From Methylaequor sp045563055 (lineage in GTDB: Bacteria > Pseudomonadota > Alphaproteobacteria > Methylaequorales > Methylaequoraceae): a stretch of 64,000 bases of DNA. The translations under genes and the position numbers were made by a program. The stretch is from the NCBI GenBank assembly GCA_045563055.1, contig JBJKUR010000011.1:1-64000 (forward strand), given 5' to 3'. Under the pieces are notes generated by a model that did not search any database, was not told where the DNA came from, and was given only the letters and a program-made list of their open reading frames with translations. Numbering within the stretch: position 1 is the stretch's first letter; each line of letters starts with the position of its first letter. Shown here piece by piece: positions 45,247 through 53,518 of this stretch.

Positions 45247-46623
45247 ATGGATAACTTACTAAAAAGGTTTTCTCTTTCCAACCTTAAGTCAGCTATTTTT
45301 AGGAACCTTAAGTCAAGTACAAGGTTTGGAGAAACCAGCACTTTTTCAAAAAATCTTAATGCTTTTTCTAATAATTTGAGATTACTTTTAAAGGAGAGAA
45401 GGTTTTTATATTTTACCAAAAGAGGGCCTATAGAAGTTGTTTTCAATCTAAAACATTATTTATCAGCTTTTTTAATTTTCATCCTTTTTCTTTTTAAGAT
45501 GTTGCAGTTTATTTTTTTTGGAGTGTCATCATTTTTCTCATATTTAGTTTACAAAAATACAGAAATTAATAGTCAGAGTTTTACTGAAAGTGAGATTCAA
45601 GCATTAAAGAATATTGCTAAACAGAAAGCAACAACAGAGCAGAATTATAATTCAGAAAAGGTGGAAATAATTATTAAGAAGGAGGACGAATTTAACCAAG
45701 TAAAAAATAATCATGATAATCTTGAAAATAAACTAAGAGAAAAGCTATCAAATTTAAGAAGACTATTTGCTAGTATAAAAATTAACTTTCCGGATGACAT
45801 AAACTATTCTGATGAAGTGAAATTCGAACAATTTTCTAAATTAGCTAACCCTGAGATGATTGCAATTGAACACACAGTTGAAAATAAGAATCATATATCA
45901 ACTAAACGCAAAGAAAAGAATAAATCTTTTGCTTATAAAAAATTACCTGTAATACCATTTGTGGCTCCAAGAACAAAAAAACTCAAAATAATAAATTTTA
46001 CTAAAAAAATTGACTCAGAGATTCAACAACTTTTAAGTGTATTTGAAAAATTAAAACTGTCACCTGAAAGTATAGATATACACCGAATTGATAATTTATT
46101 AAAAGAAAACATTAATGTAGGTGATAATGATGAACTACTGGATTATACCTCTATAAGATTCCAGATTCTTGAAGACTTAAAAAACGCGATCATATATGTT
46201 CCTCTTAAACCACCAATGCAATATTATTATGTTTCGAGTCCATATGGATATAGAATTCATCCAAAATCTAAAAGAAAACAAATGCACCACGGAATTGATA
46301 TGGCCGGCACTTGGCAAGAGGAGGTGAGGGCACCTGCAGATGGATTTGTTTCATTTTCAGGAAGAAATGGTTCTTTTGGAAAAACAATTAAAATTATCCA
46401 TAAGCATGGAGTGTCGACGCTATATGGACATTTACATAAACTAAGTGTTAAAAAAGGTGCACAAGTTACGGAGGGACAGGTTATAGGTAAAATGGGCTCT
46501 ACTGGTCGTGCGGTTGGTGCTCATTTACATTACGAAATAAAAATAAATGGAAAATCTACAAATCCCTATGACTTTATTTCTTTTGGAAGAGAACTTCTAA
46601 GCAGTTCAATTTTAAAGAGATAA
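45247..46623 (+). CDS. M23-family (LytM) peptidoglycan peptidase with membrane anchor
   Basis: About 458 residues from ATG 45247 (a TTG at 45223 would overlap the previous gene). One membrane helix near residues 75-100 (SAFLIFILFLFKMLQFIFFG) is followed by a coiled-coil region and a C-terminal M23 domain. The zinc site is visible: SPYGYRIHPKSKRKQMHHGI with HGIDMAG, and HLHYEIKING. It should cleave peptide cross-links in the periplasm. M23 peptidases next to bactofilin genes are known in several bacteria and act in cell shape, which fits this neighbourhood. Confidence 0.85.
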   Translation: MDNLLKRFSLSNLKSAIFRNLKSSTRFGETSTFSKNLNAFSNNLRLLLKERRFLYFTKRGPIEVVFNLKHYLSAFLIFILFLFKMLQFIFFGVSSFFSYLVYKNTEINSQSFTESEIQALKNIAKQKATTEQNYNSEKVEIIIKKEDEFNQVKNNHDNLENKLREKLSNLRRLFASIKINFPDDINYSDEVKFEQFSKLANPEMIAIEHTVENKNHISTKRKEKNKSFAYKKLPVIPFVAPRTKKLKIINFTKKIDSEIQQLLSVFEKLKLSPESIDIHRIDNLLKENINVGDNDELLDYTSIRFQILEDLKNAIIYVPLKPPMQYYYVSSPYGYRIHPKSKRKQMHHGIDMAGTWQEEVRAPADGFVSFSGRNGSFGKTIKIIHKHGVSTLYGHLHKLSVKKGAQVTEGQVIGKMGSTGRAVGAHLHYEIKINGKSTNPYDFISFGRELLSSSILKR

Positions 46624-46631
46624 AAAAGTTT

Positions 46632-46647
46632 TGGCATTATAATTGCT
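46632..46647 (+). promoter_or_regulatory. sigma-54 promoter of the lytic transglycosylase gene
   Basis: TGGCATTATAATTGCT fits the -24/-12 consensus with exact spacing. The -12 C is 46646, so the predicted start is 46658, the A of the ATG. No ribosome binding site lies before that ATG. Confidence 0.75.
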
Positions 46648-46657
46648 CAAAATAGTT

Positions 46658-47275
46658 ATGAAGAATATCATAACATTATTTATTTATATATATATATTGT
46701 ATGGCTCTTATTTGCATTCACAAGATTTAGAACAATGCAATTATTTTACAAAGAAATATGAAAAAATTTATAATTTACCAAATAATTTATTAACATCAAT
46801 TGCCTTAGTTGAATCAGGCATTAAAAAAAAGAAAAATCAATATACCTCATGGCCCTGGACACTTAATGTTTCAGGAAAATCATTTTACTTTGATCACAGA
46901 AATGAATTATTAGATTTTTTAAACCAAAATTTCACCCCTCAAAAAAGCATTGATGTTGGATGTATGCAAATCAACACCAGATACCATCTAAAAAATTTTA
47001 ATAATTTAGATGAATTAGTAGACCCTGAGAAAAATGTAAGATATGCAGCAATTTTTCTTTCCAAATTGTATAAAAAATATAAATCCTGGAATGAAGCTAT
47101 TTCAAGGTATCATTCTTCAATTCCTAAAAACAAAAAACGATATTTAAACAAAGTGCAAACATTTTGGAATAATATTAGACAAAAAAAAATTATATTGAAA
47201 TCAGATTATATAAGTAGTTCTGAAAAGGAACAAATTAATCAATTTCGAAAAATCTTGAAAAGTGAAAGATTATGA
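46658..47275 (+). CDS. secreted lytic transglycosylase (SLT fold)
   Basis: About 205 residues from ATG 46658; the frame continues upstream to a TTG that lies inside the sigma-54 promoter, so the shorter form is right. A signal peptide ends near SYLHSQD. The catalytic glutamate is in LLTSIALVESGIKK, and DVGCMQINTRYH and WNEAISRYHSS are the other SLT blocks. It cuts glycan strands in peptidoglycan. A sigma-54 promoter and the nearby flagellar genes suggest that it opens the wall for the flagellum, in place of a FlgJ-type enzyme. Confidence 0.85.
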   Translation: MKNIITLFIYIYILYGSYLHSQDLEQCNYFTKKYEKIYNLPNNLLTSIALVESGIKKKKNQYTSWPWTLNVSGKSFYFDHRNELLDFLNQNFTPQKSIDVGCMQINTRYHLKNFNNLDELVDPEKNVRYAAIFLSKLYKKYKSWNEAISRYHSSIPKNKKRYLNKVQTFWNNIRQKKIILKSDYISSSEKEQINQFRKILKSERL

Positions 47276-47292
47276 CAGTTTGTGAAACTATA

Positions 47293-47308
47293 TGGCAGAA
47301 AAATTGCA
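47293..47308 (+). promoter_or_regulatory. sigma-54 promoter of a 55-residue gene
   Basis: TGGCAGAAAAATTGCA matches the -24/-12 consensus with exact spacing. Predicted start near 47319, 13 bases before the small gene's ATG and just upstream of its ribosome binding site. Confidence 0.78.
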
Positions 47309-47331
47309 AGTAATTATTAAAGGAGAAATAA

Positions 47332-47499
47332 ATGAAAGAAGAATTTAAAAAAGAAATCAACTTGGAAACACCTAGTTCTCGACCAATAATAAAAATATCC
47401 CATTATGATGAAGACAAACACGTAAAAACTGATATTTTCCCAATTTCACATTTCTTAGATAGAGAATCTAAAAATATGAAAGTTTTAAGGTATTCTTAA
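47332..47499 (+). CDS. 55-residue protein under sigma-54 control
   Basis: A short gene with AAGGAG at 47320-47325, six bases before ATG 47332, and a sigma-54 promoter directly upstream. The product starts MKEEFKKEINLETPSSRP, continues IIKISHYDEDKHVKTDIFP and ends KNMKVLRYS. It is hydrophilic with no membrane segment or signal peptide. I recognise no family. Promoter, ribosome binding site and a protein-like sequence together make it convincing. It sits between the lytic transglycosylase and the convergent rpoN gene, so a flagellar or regulatory role is a fair guess. Confidence 0.7.
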   Translation: MKEEFKKEINLETPSSRPIIKISHYDEDKHVKTDIFPISHFLDRESKNMKVLRYS

Positions 47500-47556
47500 T
47501 AACTTTCTAAACATTGATTTTGATAAAACTTATCTGAGATAGAGAGTTTAAAAATT

Positions 47557-49023
47557 TTATATATTCATATTCTGAATTTTCATGATTTTTCTTCTTGCAG
47601 ATGATGCTGGTATATTCAGCAACTCTCTATATTTTGCAACTGTTCGTCTTGCCAGGTCAATTCCTTCACCTTGAAGTTTTTCTACAAGCATTTCATCACT
47701 AAGCGGATTGTTAATAGGCTCATTACTAATAAGTTTTCTAAGGGACTCTCTAACTGACTCAGCCGAATGAGTTTCACCTTTTTTTGTACTACTAATGGAT
47801 GCACTGAAAAATAGTTTCATCTCAAAAACGCCTCTCGGTGTAAGCATTAATTTATCAGATGTGACTCTACTTACAGTGCTTTCATGCATATTAATCTTTT
47901 TTGCTACATCCTTAAGTACCATTGGTTTAAGATATTTTTTTCCTTTTTCAAAAAATAGTTTTTGTTGATTTACTATCTCAGAACTAATCTTCAGTGTGGT
48001 TATATTTCTTTGTTGAATAGCTTTCATTAGCCATCTAGCTGAGTTTAAAGATTCGTTGATAAACTTTTTATCAGATTCACCACAATTTAACTTTTCAATT
48101 TCTTTAACATAATCTTCATTGATTGTTATTTTGGGAAGGGTTCCTTTGTTTAATTCTACAGACCATTCAGTTTTATTTTTAGTAACAATTACATCTGGGT
48201 GAAAGATATTTTCAGGATCTTCACTGTATTTCAAACCTGGCTTAGGATTTAAAGACCTAATGATCTTAATTTCTTCTTTTAATTCATTTTCATTTAAACC
48301 TGTAAGTTTTTGAAGTGGCTTGATATTTCCACTCCCCAAAAGTTCAAGGTTGTCAATTATTATTTCCTTATTAATTTGAAGGTTGTTGATATTTTTCAAT
48401 TGAATTTTTAAACATTCCTTTAAATTCTTTGCAAAAACGCCACTGGGTTCAAATTCTTGCATTATTTTTAATACTTTATTTATTTCTATATCACTAAAAC
48501 CACTAAAATCAGAAATTTCCTTTATGTCTTGAGTAATCCATCCATTTTCGTCAATGTAATCAATTAAAATATGAGCAATTTTTTTATTTGTTTCACTTTC
48601 AAACTCTAGATCTGCTTGACTTTGTAATATACCCTTTAGAGTTACAGAATCACTCAATGTTTGCTCAATCACACTGCTAACATCAACGCTTTCTTTGGCA
48701 GACCCTCTGTCACTAAATTCATATGATGTATCGGTATCCCATCTATTTTCATAATCATTACACTGTGCCTCATCTGTATTTGACTCACCTGTCTCATAAG
48801 ATTCTGTTAAATCAGTTGTAACATCATCTGCATCATTATTATTTTCTTCTAGTTCAATACTTTCATTTTCTAAAAATGGGTTTTCCTCTAATTCTTTATT
48901 TACTAAATTGGTTAGCTCAAGGTTATTGAGCTGAAGCAGTTTTATTGCTTGTTGAAGTTGAGGAGTCATTACTAATGACTGACTTTGTTTAAGTTTTAGA
49001 TTCTGTGATATTTGCATAATCAT
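47557..49023 (-). CDS. rpoN: RNA polymerase sigma-54 factor
   Basis: 488 residues, full length. Region I starts LKLKQSQSLVMTPQLQQAIK, which contacts enhancer-binding activators. An acidic region II follows (NNDADDVTTDLTESYE). The core-binding and helix-turn-helix parts contain MHESTVSRVTSDKLMLTPRG. The C-terminal RpoN box is RRTVAKYRE, which reads the -24 element. The start may be ATG 49023 or 49017. The matching -24/-12 promoters seen across this window are its likely targets. No enhancer-binding regulator gene is visible here. Confidence 0.96.
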   Translation of the reverse strand: MIMQISQNLKLKQSQSLVMTPQLQQAIKLLQLNNLELTNLVNKELEENPFLENESIELEENNNDADDVTTDLTESYETGESNTDEAQCNDYENRWDTDTSYEFSDRGSAKESVDVSSVIEQTLSDSVTLKGILQSQADLEFESETNKKIAHILIDYIDENGWITQDIKEISDFSGFSDIEINKVLKIMQEFEPSGVFAKNLKECLKIQLKNINNLQINKEIIIDNLELLGSGNIKPLQKLTGLNENELKEEIKIIRSLNPKPGLKYSEDPENIFHPDVIVTKNKTEWSVELNKGTLPKITINEDYVKEIEKLNCGESDKKFINESLNSARWLMKAIQQRNITTLKISSEIVNQQKLFFEKGKKYLKPMVLKDVAKKINMHESTVSRVTSDKLMLTPRGVFEMKLFFSASISSTKKGETHSAESVRESLRKLISNEPINNPLSDEMLVEKLQGEGIDLARRTVAKYRELLNIPASSARRKIMKIQNMNI

Positions 49024-49193
49024 TTCCTTTCATTGTTATTTCACATTTTTTTTTGAATAAATGCAAAACTTTAATTTGACACACTTACAAAGTCAGAAAA
49101 TTGACTAATCTAGCATAAAGAATTTTACTAAATAAAAACATATAATACTTTATATTCTGGAATATATTGAAGATTTATTTTAATATTAAATCA

Positions 49194-49823
49194 ATGATAA
49201 AAATATTTCCAATTATAATACTTCCATCAATTTTTATTATTATTTTTTTGAACGTAAAAAATTTGACACAATTTGAGCAGAAAAATATCGAAATTGTTAA
49301 TTCCAAAGTAAATGAAAACGAAAACGTTGTTACAAATGTTAAAAGTCCATTAAATAATAAAGAAAATATTTCTAAACAAACAGAATTGAATGATATTAAT
49401 GCGGTTTCAAATGATCGAGTAGTAAAAGATTATGACAAAGATATTGTGATCAAAAAAAATATTGAAGTTTCCGATACTAATATAGATAAAAAGAAAGAAA
49501 GGAATATCCCTATAATAGTAAAAGAAGATAATTCTGAAAAAAAAGAACTTGCAAACCAAAAAATATCTAAAGGTTCTAATCAAATAAAATCTATACAAAT
49601 TCAGTTTGGTGCTTTTTCTAAACTGAAAAATGCTGAGAAACATAAGAAATTTTTATCTGAAAAAATATCTAATAAATTTTCTGATTTTGATCAAAAATTG
49701 AAAATTGCAGAGGATAACAAACTTTATAAGATAATATATAAATCGGATTCTTTGAAAACTGCTAAAAAAGTTTGTAAATTTTCAAAATCGCTAAAAATAG
49801 GCTGTTTAATTTTAAAAAAATGA
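49194..49823 (+). CDS. membrane-anchored SPOR-domain protein
   Basis: About 209 residues from ATG 49194. One N-terminal helix (IKIFPIIILPSIFIIIFL) is followed by a long charged linker and a C-terminal SPOR domain (SIQIQFGAFSKLKNAEKHKK to YKIIYKSDSLKTAKKVCKFS). SPOR domains bind denuded peptidoglycan, often at the septum. It is divergent from rpoN and overlaps the next small membrane protein gene by four bases. Confidence 0.72.
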   Translation: MIKIFPIIILPSIFIIIFLNVKNLTQFEQKNIEIVNSKVNENENVVTNVKSPLNNKENISKQTELNDINAVSNDRVVKDYDKDIVIKKNIEVSDTNIDKKKERNIPIIVKEDNSEKKELANQKISKGSNQIKSIQIQFGAFSKLKNAEKHKKFLSEKISNKFSDFDQKLKIAEDNKLYKIIYKSDSLKTAKKVCKFSKSLKIGCLILKK

Positions 49824-50020
49824 GTAACTGCAGAATTTGTTTATATATAAGGTACTTTATAGGATTTATATTACTAATTATAATCACTGCATTAATGTTT
49901 AAAGATAAGTTGAGCTATTTATCTTTTGTAACACCATGGAATGCTGTAAAGGTGATTTTATTGCTAGGCTCGGTATTATTTGTAAGCAAGTTGATTGAAT
50001 ATTTGAAAAAAAAAAATTAG
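49820..50020 (+). CDS. small membrane protein
   Basis: 66 residues, two membrane helices (about 9-27 and 42-58) and a lysine-rich end. Its ATGA overlap with the SPOR-protein gene supports real, coupled translation. No family recognised. It converges with the DUF1566-like gene, overlapping it by four bases. Confidence 0.55.
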   Translation: MSNCRICLYIRYFIGFILLIIITALMFKDKLSYLSFVTPWNAVKVILLLGSVLFVSKLIEYLKKKN

Positions 50021-50496
50021 CGGTCTTTGACAAATCTGACGAAGAGTTCTTTTTCTGGGACAAAACGTCCATAAGAATGGCCGGTAAAGAAATTAACAGA
50101 CCAAAAAAACTTTGGTGACCACCAATTTCTTTGCGATGTCCAAAATGGTTCTGCTGGTGTGTTAGGAAAAATTGTTTTATCGATTTTTGCGCCTTCACAA
50201 ACTTTACATACTATACTCTCTAATTCTTTACGTGTCGGCAATCTCCAGTTCCCGTCTATTTGTTGATTAAGAAGATTGTTAGCCTCTTCAATTTTGAAGT
50301 AATCTAACTTGACTGCTACACCTAGGCATGATTTCTTTTCGTCGCTCCATCTTTGCCCAGCTGAGCATTTTAACCATTCAATTTTATTTTTTAAATCAAT
50401 TACATAGTATCCTTTATCAATATACGAACCACTATGTGCTTTGAACACAAACAGAAATAAAAATGATAATAAAAGATAGATTTTTAACATATTCAT
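50017..50496 (-). CDS. secreted DUF1566-like protein
   Basis: 159 residues with a signal peptide ending near FKAHSGS. WLKCSAGQRWSDEKKSC, then NWRLPTRKELESIVC and TPAEPFWTSQRNW, match the DUF1566 (Lcl C-terminal-like) family. It has six cysteines, so disulfides are likely. The family is exported and its function is unknown. Confidence 0.72.
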   Translation of the reverse strand: MNMLKIYLLLSFLFLFVFKAHSGSYIDKGYYVIDLKNKIEWLKCSAGQRWSDEKKSCLGVAVKLDYFKIEEANNLLNQQIDGNWRLPTRKELESIVCKVCEGAKIDKTIFPNTPAEPFWTSQRNWWSPKFFWSVNFFTGHSYGRFVPEKELFVRFVKDR

Positions 50497-50539
50497 ATAT
50501 TACAATAAAAAAACAATTTTATACAAAATTTTAGTGTTT

Positions 50540-50555
50540 TGGTATTAAAGTTGCA
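50540..50555 (+). promoter_or_regulatory. sigma-54 promoter of the motA operon
   Basis: TGGTATTAAAGTTGCA, with GG and GC pairs at exact spacing. Predicted start near 50566, leaving a 41-base leader before the motA ATG at 50607. Confidence 0.75.
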
Positions 50556-50606
50556 GAATCCATACCAAAATACTATTTTATAATAAGAATTGTTAATGGA
50601 ATAATA

Positions 50607-51380
50607 ATGGATTTAGCTACTATAATTGGATTTCTCGGAACCATAGGAATGATTGCAGGTGCAATGATCTCCGCAGGAGGTTTGGGATCCTACATCGATG
50701 TCCCTTCAATACTAATAGTCTTTGGCGGTTCTTTTTTCGCCGTAATGTATACTGCCCCTTTACCTGTATATCTTGGTTCTTTTGGAGCTTTTGGAAAAGC
50801 TTTCAAGCCTCCGGTTAAAAAAATGGATGAGCTGATAGAGAGGATTGTTGAGTTAGCTGGAATTGCGCGTAAAGATGGGATGATGGCACTTGAGGGTCAG
50901 GAAACTCCAGATCCTTTCTTTGATAATGGATTGCAAATGTTAGTTGATGGAGCTGATGAATCAAAATTAACAGTTCAACTAAAAAAAGAACTTAAAGCCA
51001 TGCAAGGCAGACATGAAAAAAATATTGGATGCGCCCAATCCTGGGTGGATATAGCTCCAGCAATGGGAATGATTGGAACACTTGTTGGTCTTGTAGCGAT
51101 GTTAGGAAACATGGCCGACCCTAAAGCTATCGGTCCAGCAATGGCTGTAGCATTGTTAACAACACTTTATGGGGCAATGATCGCAAATACTATATTTATG
51201 CCAATTGTTATCAAACTAAAAGGTTATTCAGCATATGAAACTACATATAGAGAAATGATAATTACTGGTCTACAATTTATTTCTAGAGGGGAGAGTCCAA
51301 GGAATATTCAAGATCAATTAGTGGCTAATCTCCCACCTAAAGAGAAGCAGAAATTGTTAGAAGCCGCAGCAGGAGCTTAA
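50607..51380 (+). CDS. motA: flagellar motor stator protein MotA (PomA-like)
   Basis: 257 residues, four membrane helices. It starts MDLATIIGFLGTIGMIAGAM; GCAQSWVDIAPAMGMIGTLV and ALLTTLYGAMIANTIFMPI are the two helices that line the ion path. The length and MDLATIIG opening resemble PomA, the sodium-type stator subunit, more than E. coli MotA (295). The charged cytoplasmic loop (residues 65-150) contacts FliG. It is followed by motB after 15 bases and preceded by a sigma-54 promoter. Confidence 0.93.
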   Translation: MDLATIIGFLGTIGMIAGAMISAGGLGSYIDVPSILIVFGGSFFAVMYTAPLPVYLGSFGAFGKAFKPPVKKMDELIERIVELAGIARKDGMMALEGQETPDPFFDNGLQMLVDGADESKLTVQLKKELKAMQGRHEKNIGCAQSWVDIAPAMGMIGTLVGLVAMLGNMADPKAIGPAMAVALLTTLYGAMIANTIFMPIVIKLKGYSAYETTYREMIITGLQFISRGESPRNIQDQLVANLPPKEKQKLLEAAAGA

Positions 51381-51395
51381 TAGAGGCTAGAAATT

Positions 51396-52580
51396 ATGGC
51401 TGAAGACAAAACTGAAAATGAACAAGCCTCGGAAGAGGAAGAAGAACAAGAATGCCCCGAATGCCCAGCAAAAGGTGCTCCAGCTTGGATGGCTACTTTT
51501 GCAGACATGGCAACACTTCTAATGGCCTTTTTCGTATTAATTTTATCCTTTGCTGAGTTTAATGTTCCTAAGTTTAAACAAATAAGTGGAAGTATGAAAA
51601 ATGCTTTTGGAATTCAAAGAGTTGTTCCGGTAGTGGAGCCGCCAAAAGGGACTACTATTTTATCATTAAACTTCAGTCCTAACCCGACTCCAGCAGTCCA
51701 AGATAACTTAAAACAGCAAACTACAGAAACCGATCAACCTAAAGTTGAACTTAAAACTAAAACTCAAGATAACACTAAAGACGACGGTGAAAATGAAGAT
51801 GCTAAAGAGTTAGCTAAAAATATACAAGAAGCCGTAGCAAGGGGAGATATAAAAATTGAAGCTTTAGGGGATAAGGTGGTAGTGAACTTTACTCCTACCG
51901 AAGCAGATGAAAAAGAACTACCTCAACTTCTACAAGAAACTCTTAATGCTATTGAGTCCGTAAAATCAGCATCTGGGAAGTCTGAATCAGAAGTTCTTAT
52001 TGGAGGTCTTGAAAAACAATTAGCAAAACTTGCAACTGCCTCATCACAAAAGGGAAAGAGTGAAGCTGAGGGTACAGATGGTGAAAAAAATGGACAATCT
52101 GAACAAGATTCATCAGCTAAAGAAGAAGCTAAAAAAGCAGAATTAGCAGAAGATAAGCTTAAAGTGGCTTTGAAGGAGGAAATAGGTGAGGGGCTTGTAA
52201 ATGTAGATAGAGAAGATGATAAGGTTGTAATTACTGTTGGATCAGCAGGTGCGTTTAAGTCAGGGTCCGCTGAATTAACGAAAAAAGCTAGGCAAATTAT
52301 GTTAAAAATTGCTGAACAAAATCAGAAAGGAAGAAGTGAAATTCTTGTGATGGGCCATACGGATAACGTACCGTTAACATTTGGTTCTAATTACAGAGAC
52401 AATTGGGATCTTGCTGCAGCTAGGTCAGCTTCAGTTGTTCAACAACTTTCAAAAAACGATTCGTTAGATCCTAAAAGAATGAAAGCTATTAGCTTTGGTG
52501 AAACTAGACCAGTTGAGTCCAACGATACATCTCAAGGCAGGGCAAAAAATAGAAGGATTGAAATAGAAATAAATTACTAA
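51396..52580 (+). CDS. motB: flagellar motor stator protein MotB with long linker
   Basis: 394 residues. The single helix follows APAWMATFADMATLLMAFFV, where Asp37 is the ion-carrying residue. The C-terminal OmpA-like peptidoglycan-binding domain includes MGHTDNVPL and GRAKNRRIEIEINY. Between them lies a long charged insert (about residues 95-250). Part of it, AVARGDIKIEALGDKVVVNF, echoes the segment before the OmpA domain, GEGLVNVDREDDKVVITVG, as if the entry strand had been duplicated. Typical MotB proteins are about 300 residues. Confidence 0.93.
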   Translation: MAEDKTENEQASEEEEEQECPECPAKGAPAWMATFADMATLLMAFFVLILSFAEFNVPKFKQISGSMKNAFGIQRVVPVVEPPKGTTILSLNFSPNPTPAVQDNLKQQTTETDQPKVELKTKTQDNTKDDGENEDAKELAKNIQEAVARGDIKIEALGDKVVVNFTPTEADEKELPQLLQETLNAIESVKSASGKSESEVLIGGLEKQLAKLATASSQKGKSEAEGTDGEKNGQSEQDSSAKEEAKKAELAEDKLKVALKEEIGEGLVNVDREDDKVVITVGSAGAFKSGSAELTKKARQIMLKIAEQNQKGRSEILVMGHTDNVPLTFGSNYRDNWDLAAARSASVVQQLSKNDSLDPKRMKAISFGETRPVESNDTSQGRAKNRRIEIEINY

Positions 52581-52581
52581 A

Positions 52582-53511
52582 ATGATAGAAAATAGTCCAT
52601 TTCATATTTCAAATAAACGTTTAAATACCAAAAATGTATCTAAACCCAGTGATGAAGTTAAAAGTTTATCAAACAGTAATGATAAGTCTTTGAAAAATTC
52701 TGAACCAACTTTTTGGGATTGGTTTAGAGGTTTAGTTAACCCTCTGCAAAACCTTCCAATTATAAGTGGAATATATTCAAGTATTAATTCAGATAATAGT
52801 GAGTCAGATAGAGACCTTGTTCAAAATAGTCTCGGGGGATTCATGTATGGTGGTCCAATTGGTGCTATTGCTGGTTTTGGCAATTGGATATTTAATAAAT
52901 TATTTGATAAAACTCCCACTGAAATGGCATTTGATTTTACTGGCATTAGCAACCTATGGAAAGATGATGAAAAAAATAAAGAAACACAAATATCTAAAAA
53001 TGATAGTCATAACCCTGACAATTCAAGAAAAAATAAAACTAATTTATCTGGAGAATGGTGGAATAAAAATAGATTACAGTTTGCAAGTCATTCTAAATCA
53101 GCTGACAAGATTATTAAATACAATCAGACTAAATCTAATATTAGTAATATCACCGCAATTAAAGACCTTGATTTAGCCCAAATATCAACAAAGTATGATG
53201 GCAAAGATCTGCAAAAAAAACAAAAGTTAGTCAATGTCAGTAATAATAACGATTCAAAAATATTTAATAAAGAGGTCTTAGTTAGATCAAATTTAATTTT
53301 AGGTGAGAAGACACAAATTAAAAAAATTCCTAACTTAAAAACGCCTAATGAGAAGTATCGTGAACTTAATTTTGACTATCCAGAATGGAAACCTAACGAT
53401 CTTGAGATAAGCAAGAAAAGCTCTGATAAATCTAAATACTTAATTTTTCAAGAAAAGATTCTTGATGAAGATTCTAAAAAATTAGGAAAGAATCTCAATA
53501 TCAAATTGTAA
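52582..53511 (+). CDS. motility-linked protein of unknown function
   Basis: 309 residues. The middle block WDWFRGLVNPLQNLPIISGI and SLGGFMYGGPIGAIAGFGNW recalls a conserved segment found in alphaproteobacterial proteins, where NPLQ.IP.V..IY and GGPIG are kept. The rest is polar and likely disordered. It begins one base after motB and so shares the sigma-54 transcript. The glycine-rich hydrophobic part may insert into or lie on the membrane. Function unknown. Confidence 0.65.
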   Translation: MIENSPFHISNKRLNTKNVSKPSDEVKSLSNSNDKSLKNSEPTFWDWFRGLVNPLQNLPIISGIYSSINSDNSESDRDLVQNSLGGFMYGGPIGAIAGFGNWIFNKLFDKTPTEMAFDFTGISNLWKDDEKNKETQISKNDSHNPDNSRKNKTNLSGEWWNKNRLQFASHSKSADKIIKYNQTKSNISNITAIKDLDLAQISTKYDGKDLQKKQKLVNVSNNNDSKIFNKEVLVRSNLILGEKTQIKKIPNLKTPNEKYRELNFDYPEWKPNDLEISKKSSDKSKYLIFQEKILDEDSKKLGKNLNIKL

Positions 53512-53518
53512 TTTTCAT

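Noticed and set aside
47292..47348. Short frame (MAEKLQVIIKGEINERRI) overlapping the 55-residue gene
   Set aside because: It lies across the sigma-54 promoter and would start before the predicted transcription start, and it has no ribosome binding site.
47526..47549. Imperfect palindrome between the 55-residue gene and rpoN, possible bidirectional terminator
   Set aside because: The arms pair only with a three-base bulge and almost no loop, and there is no clear T-run directly after it.
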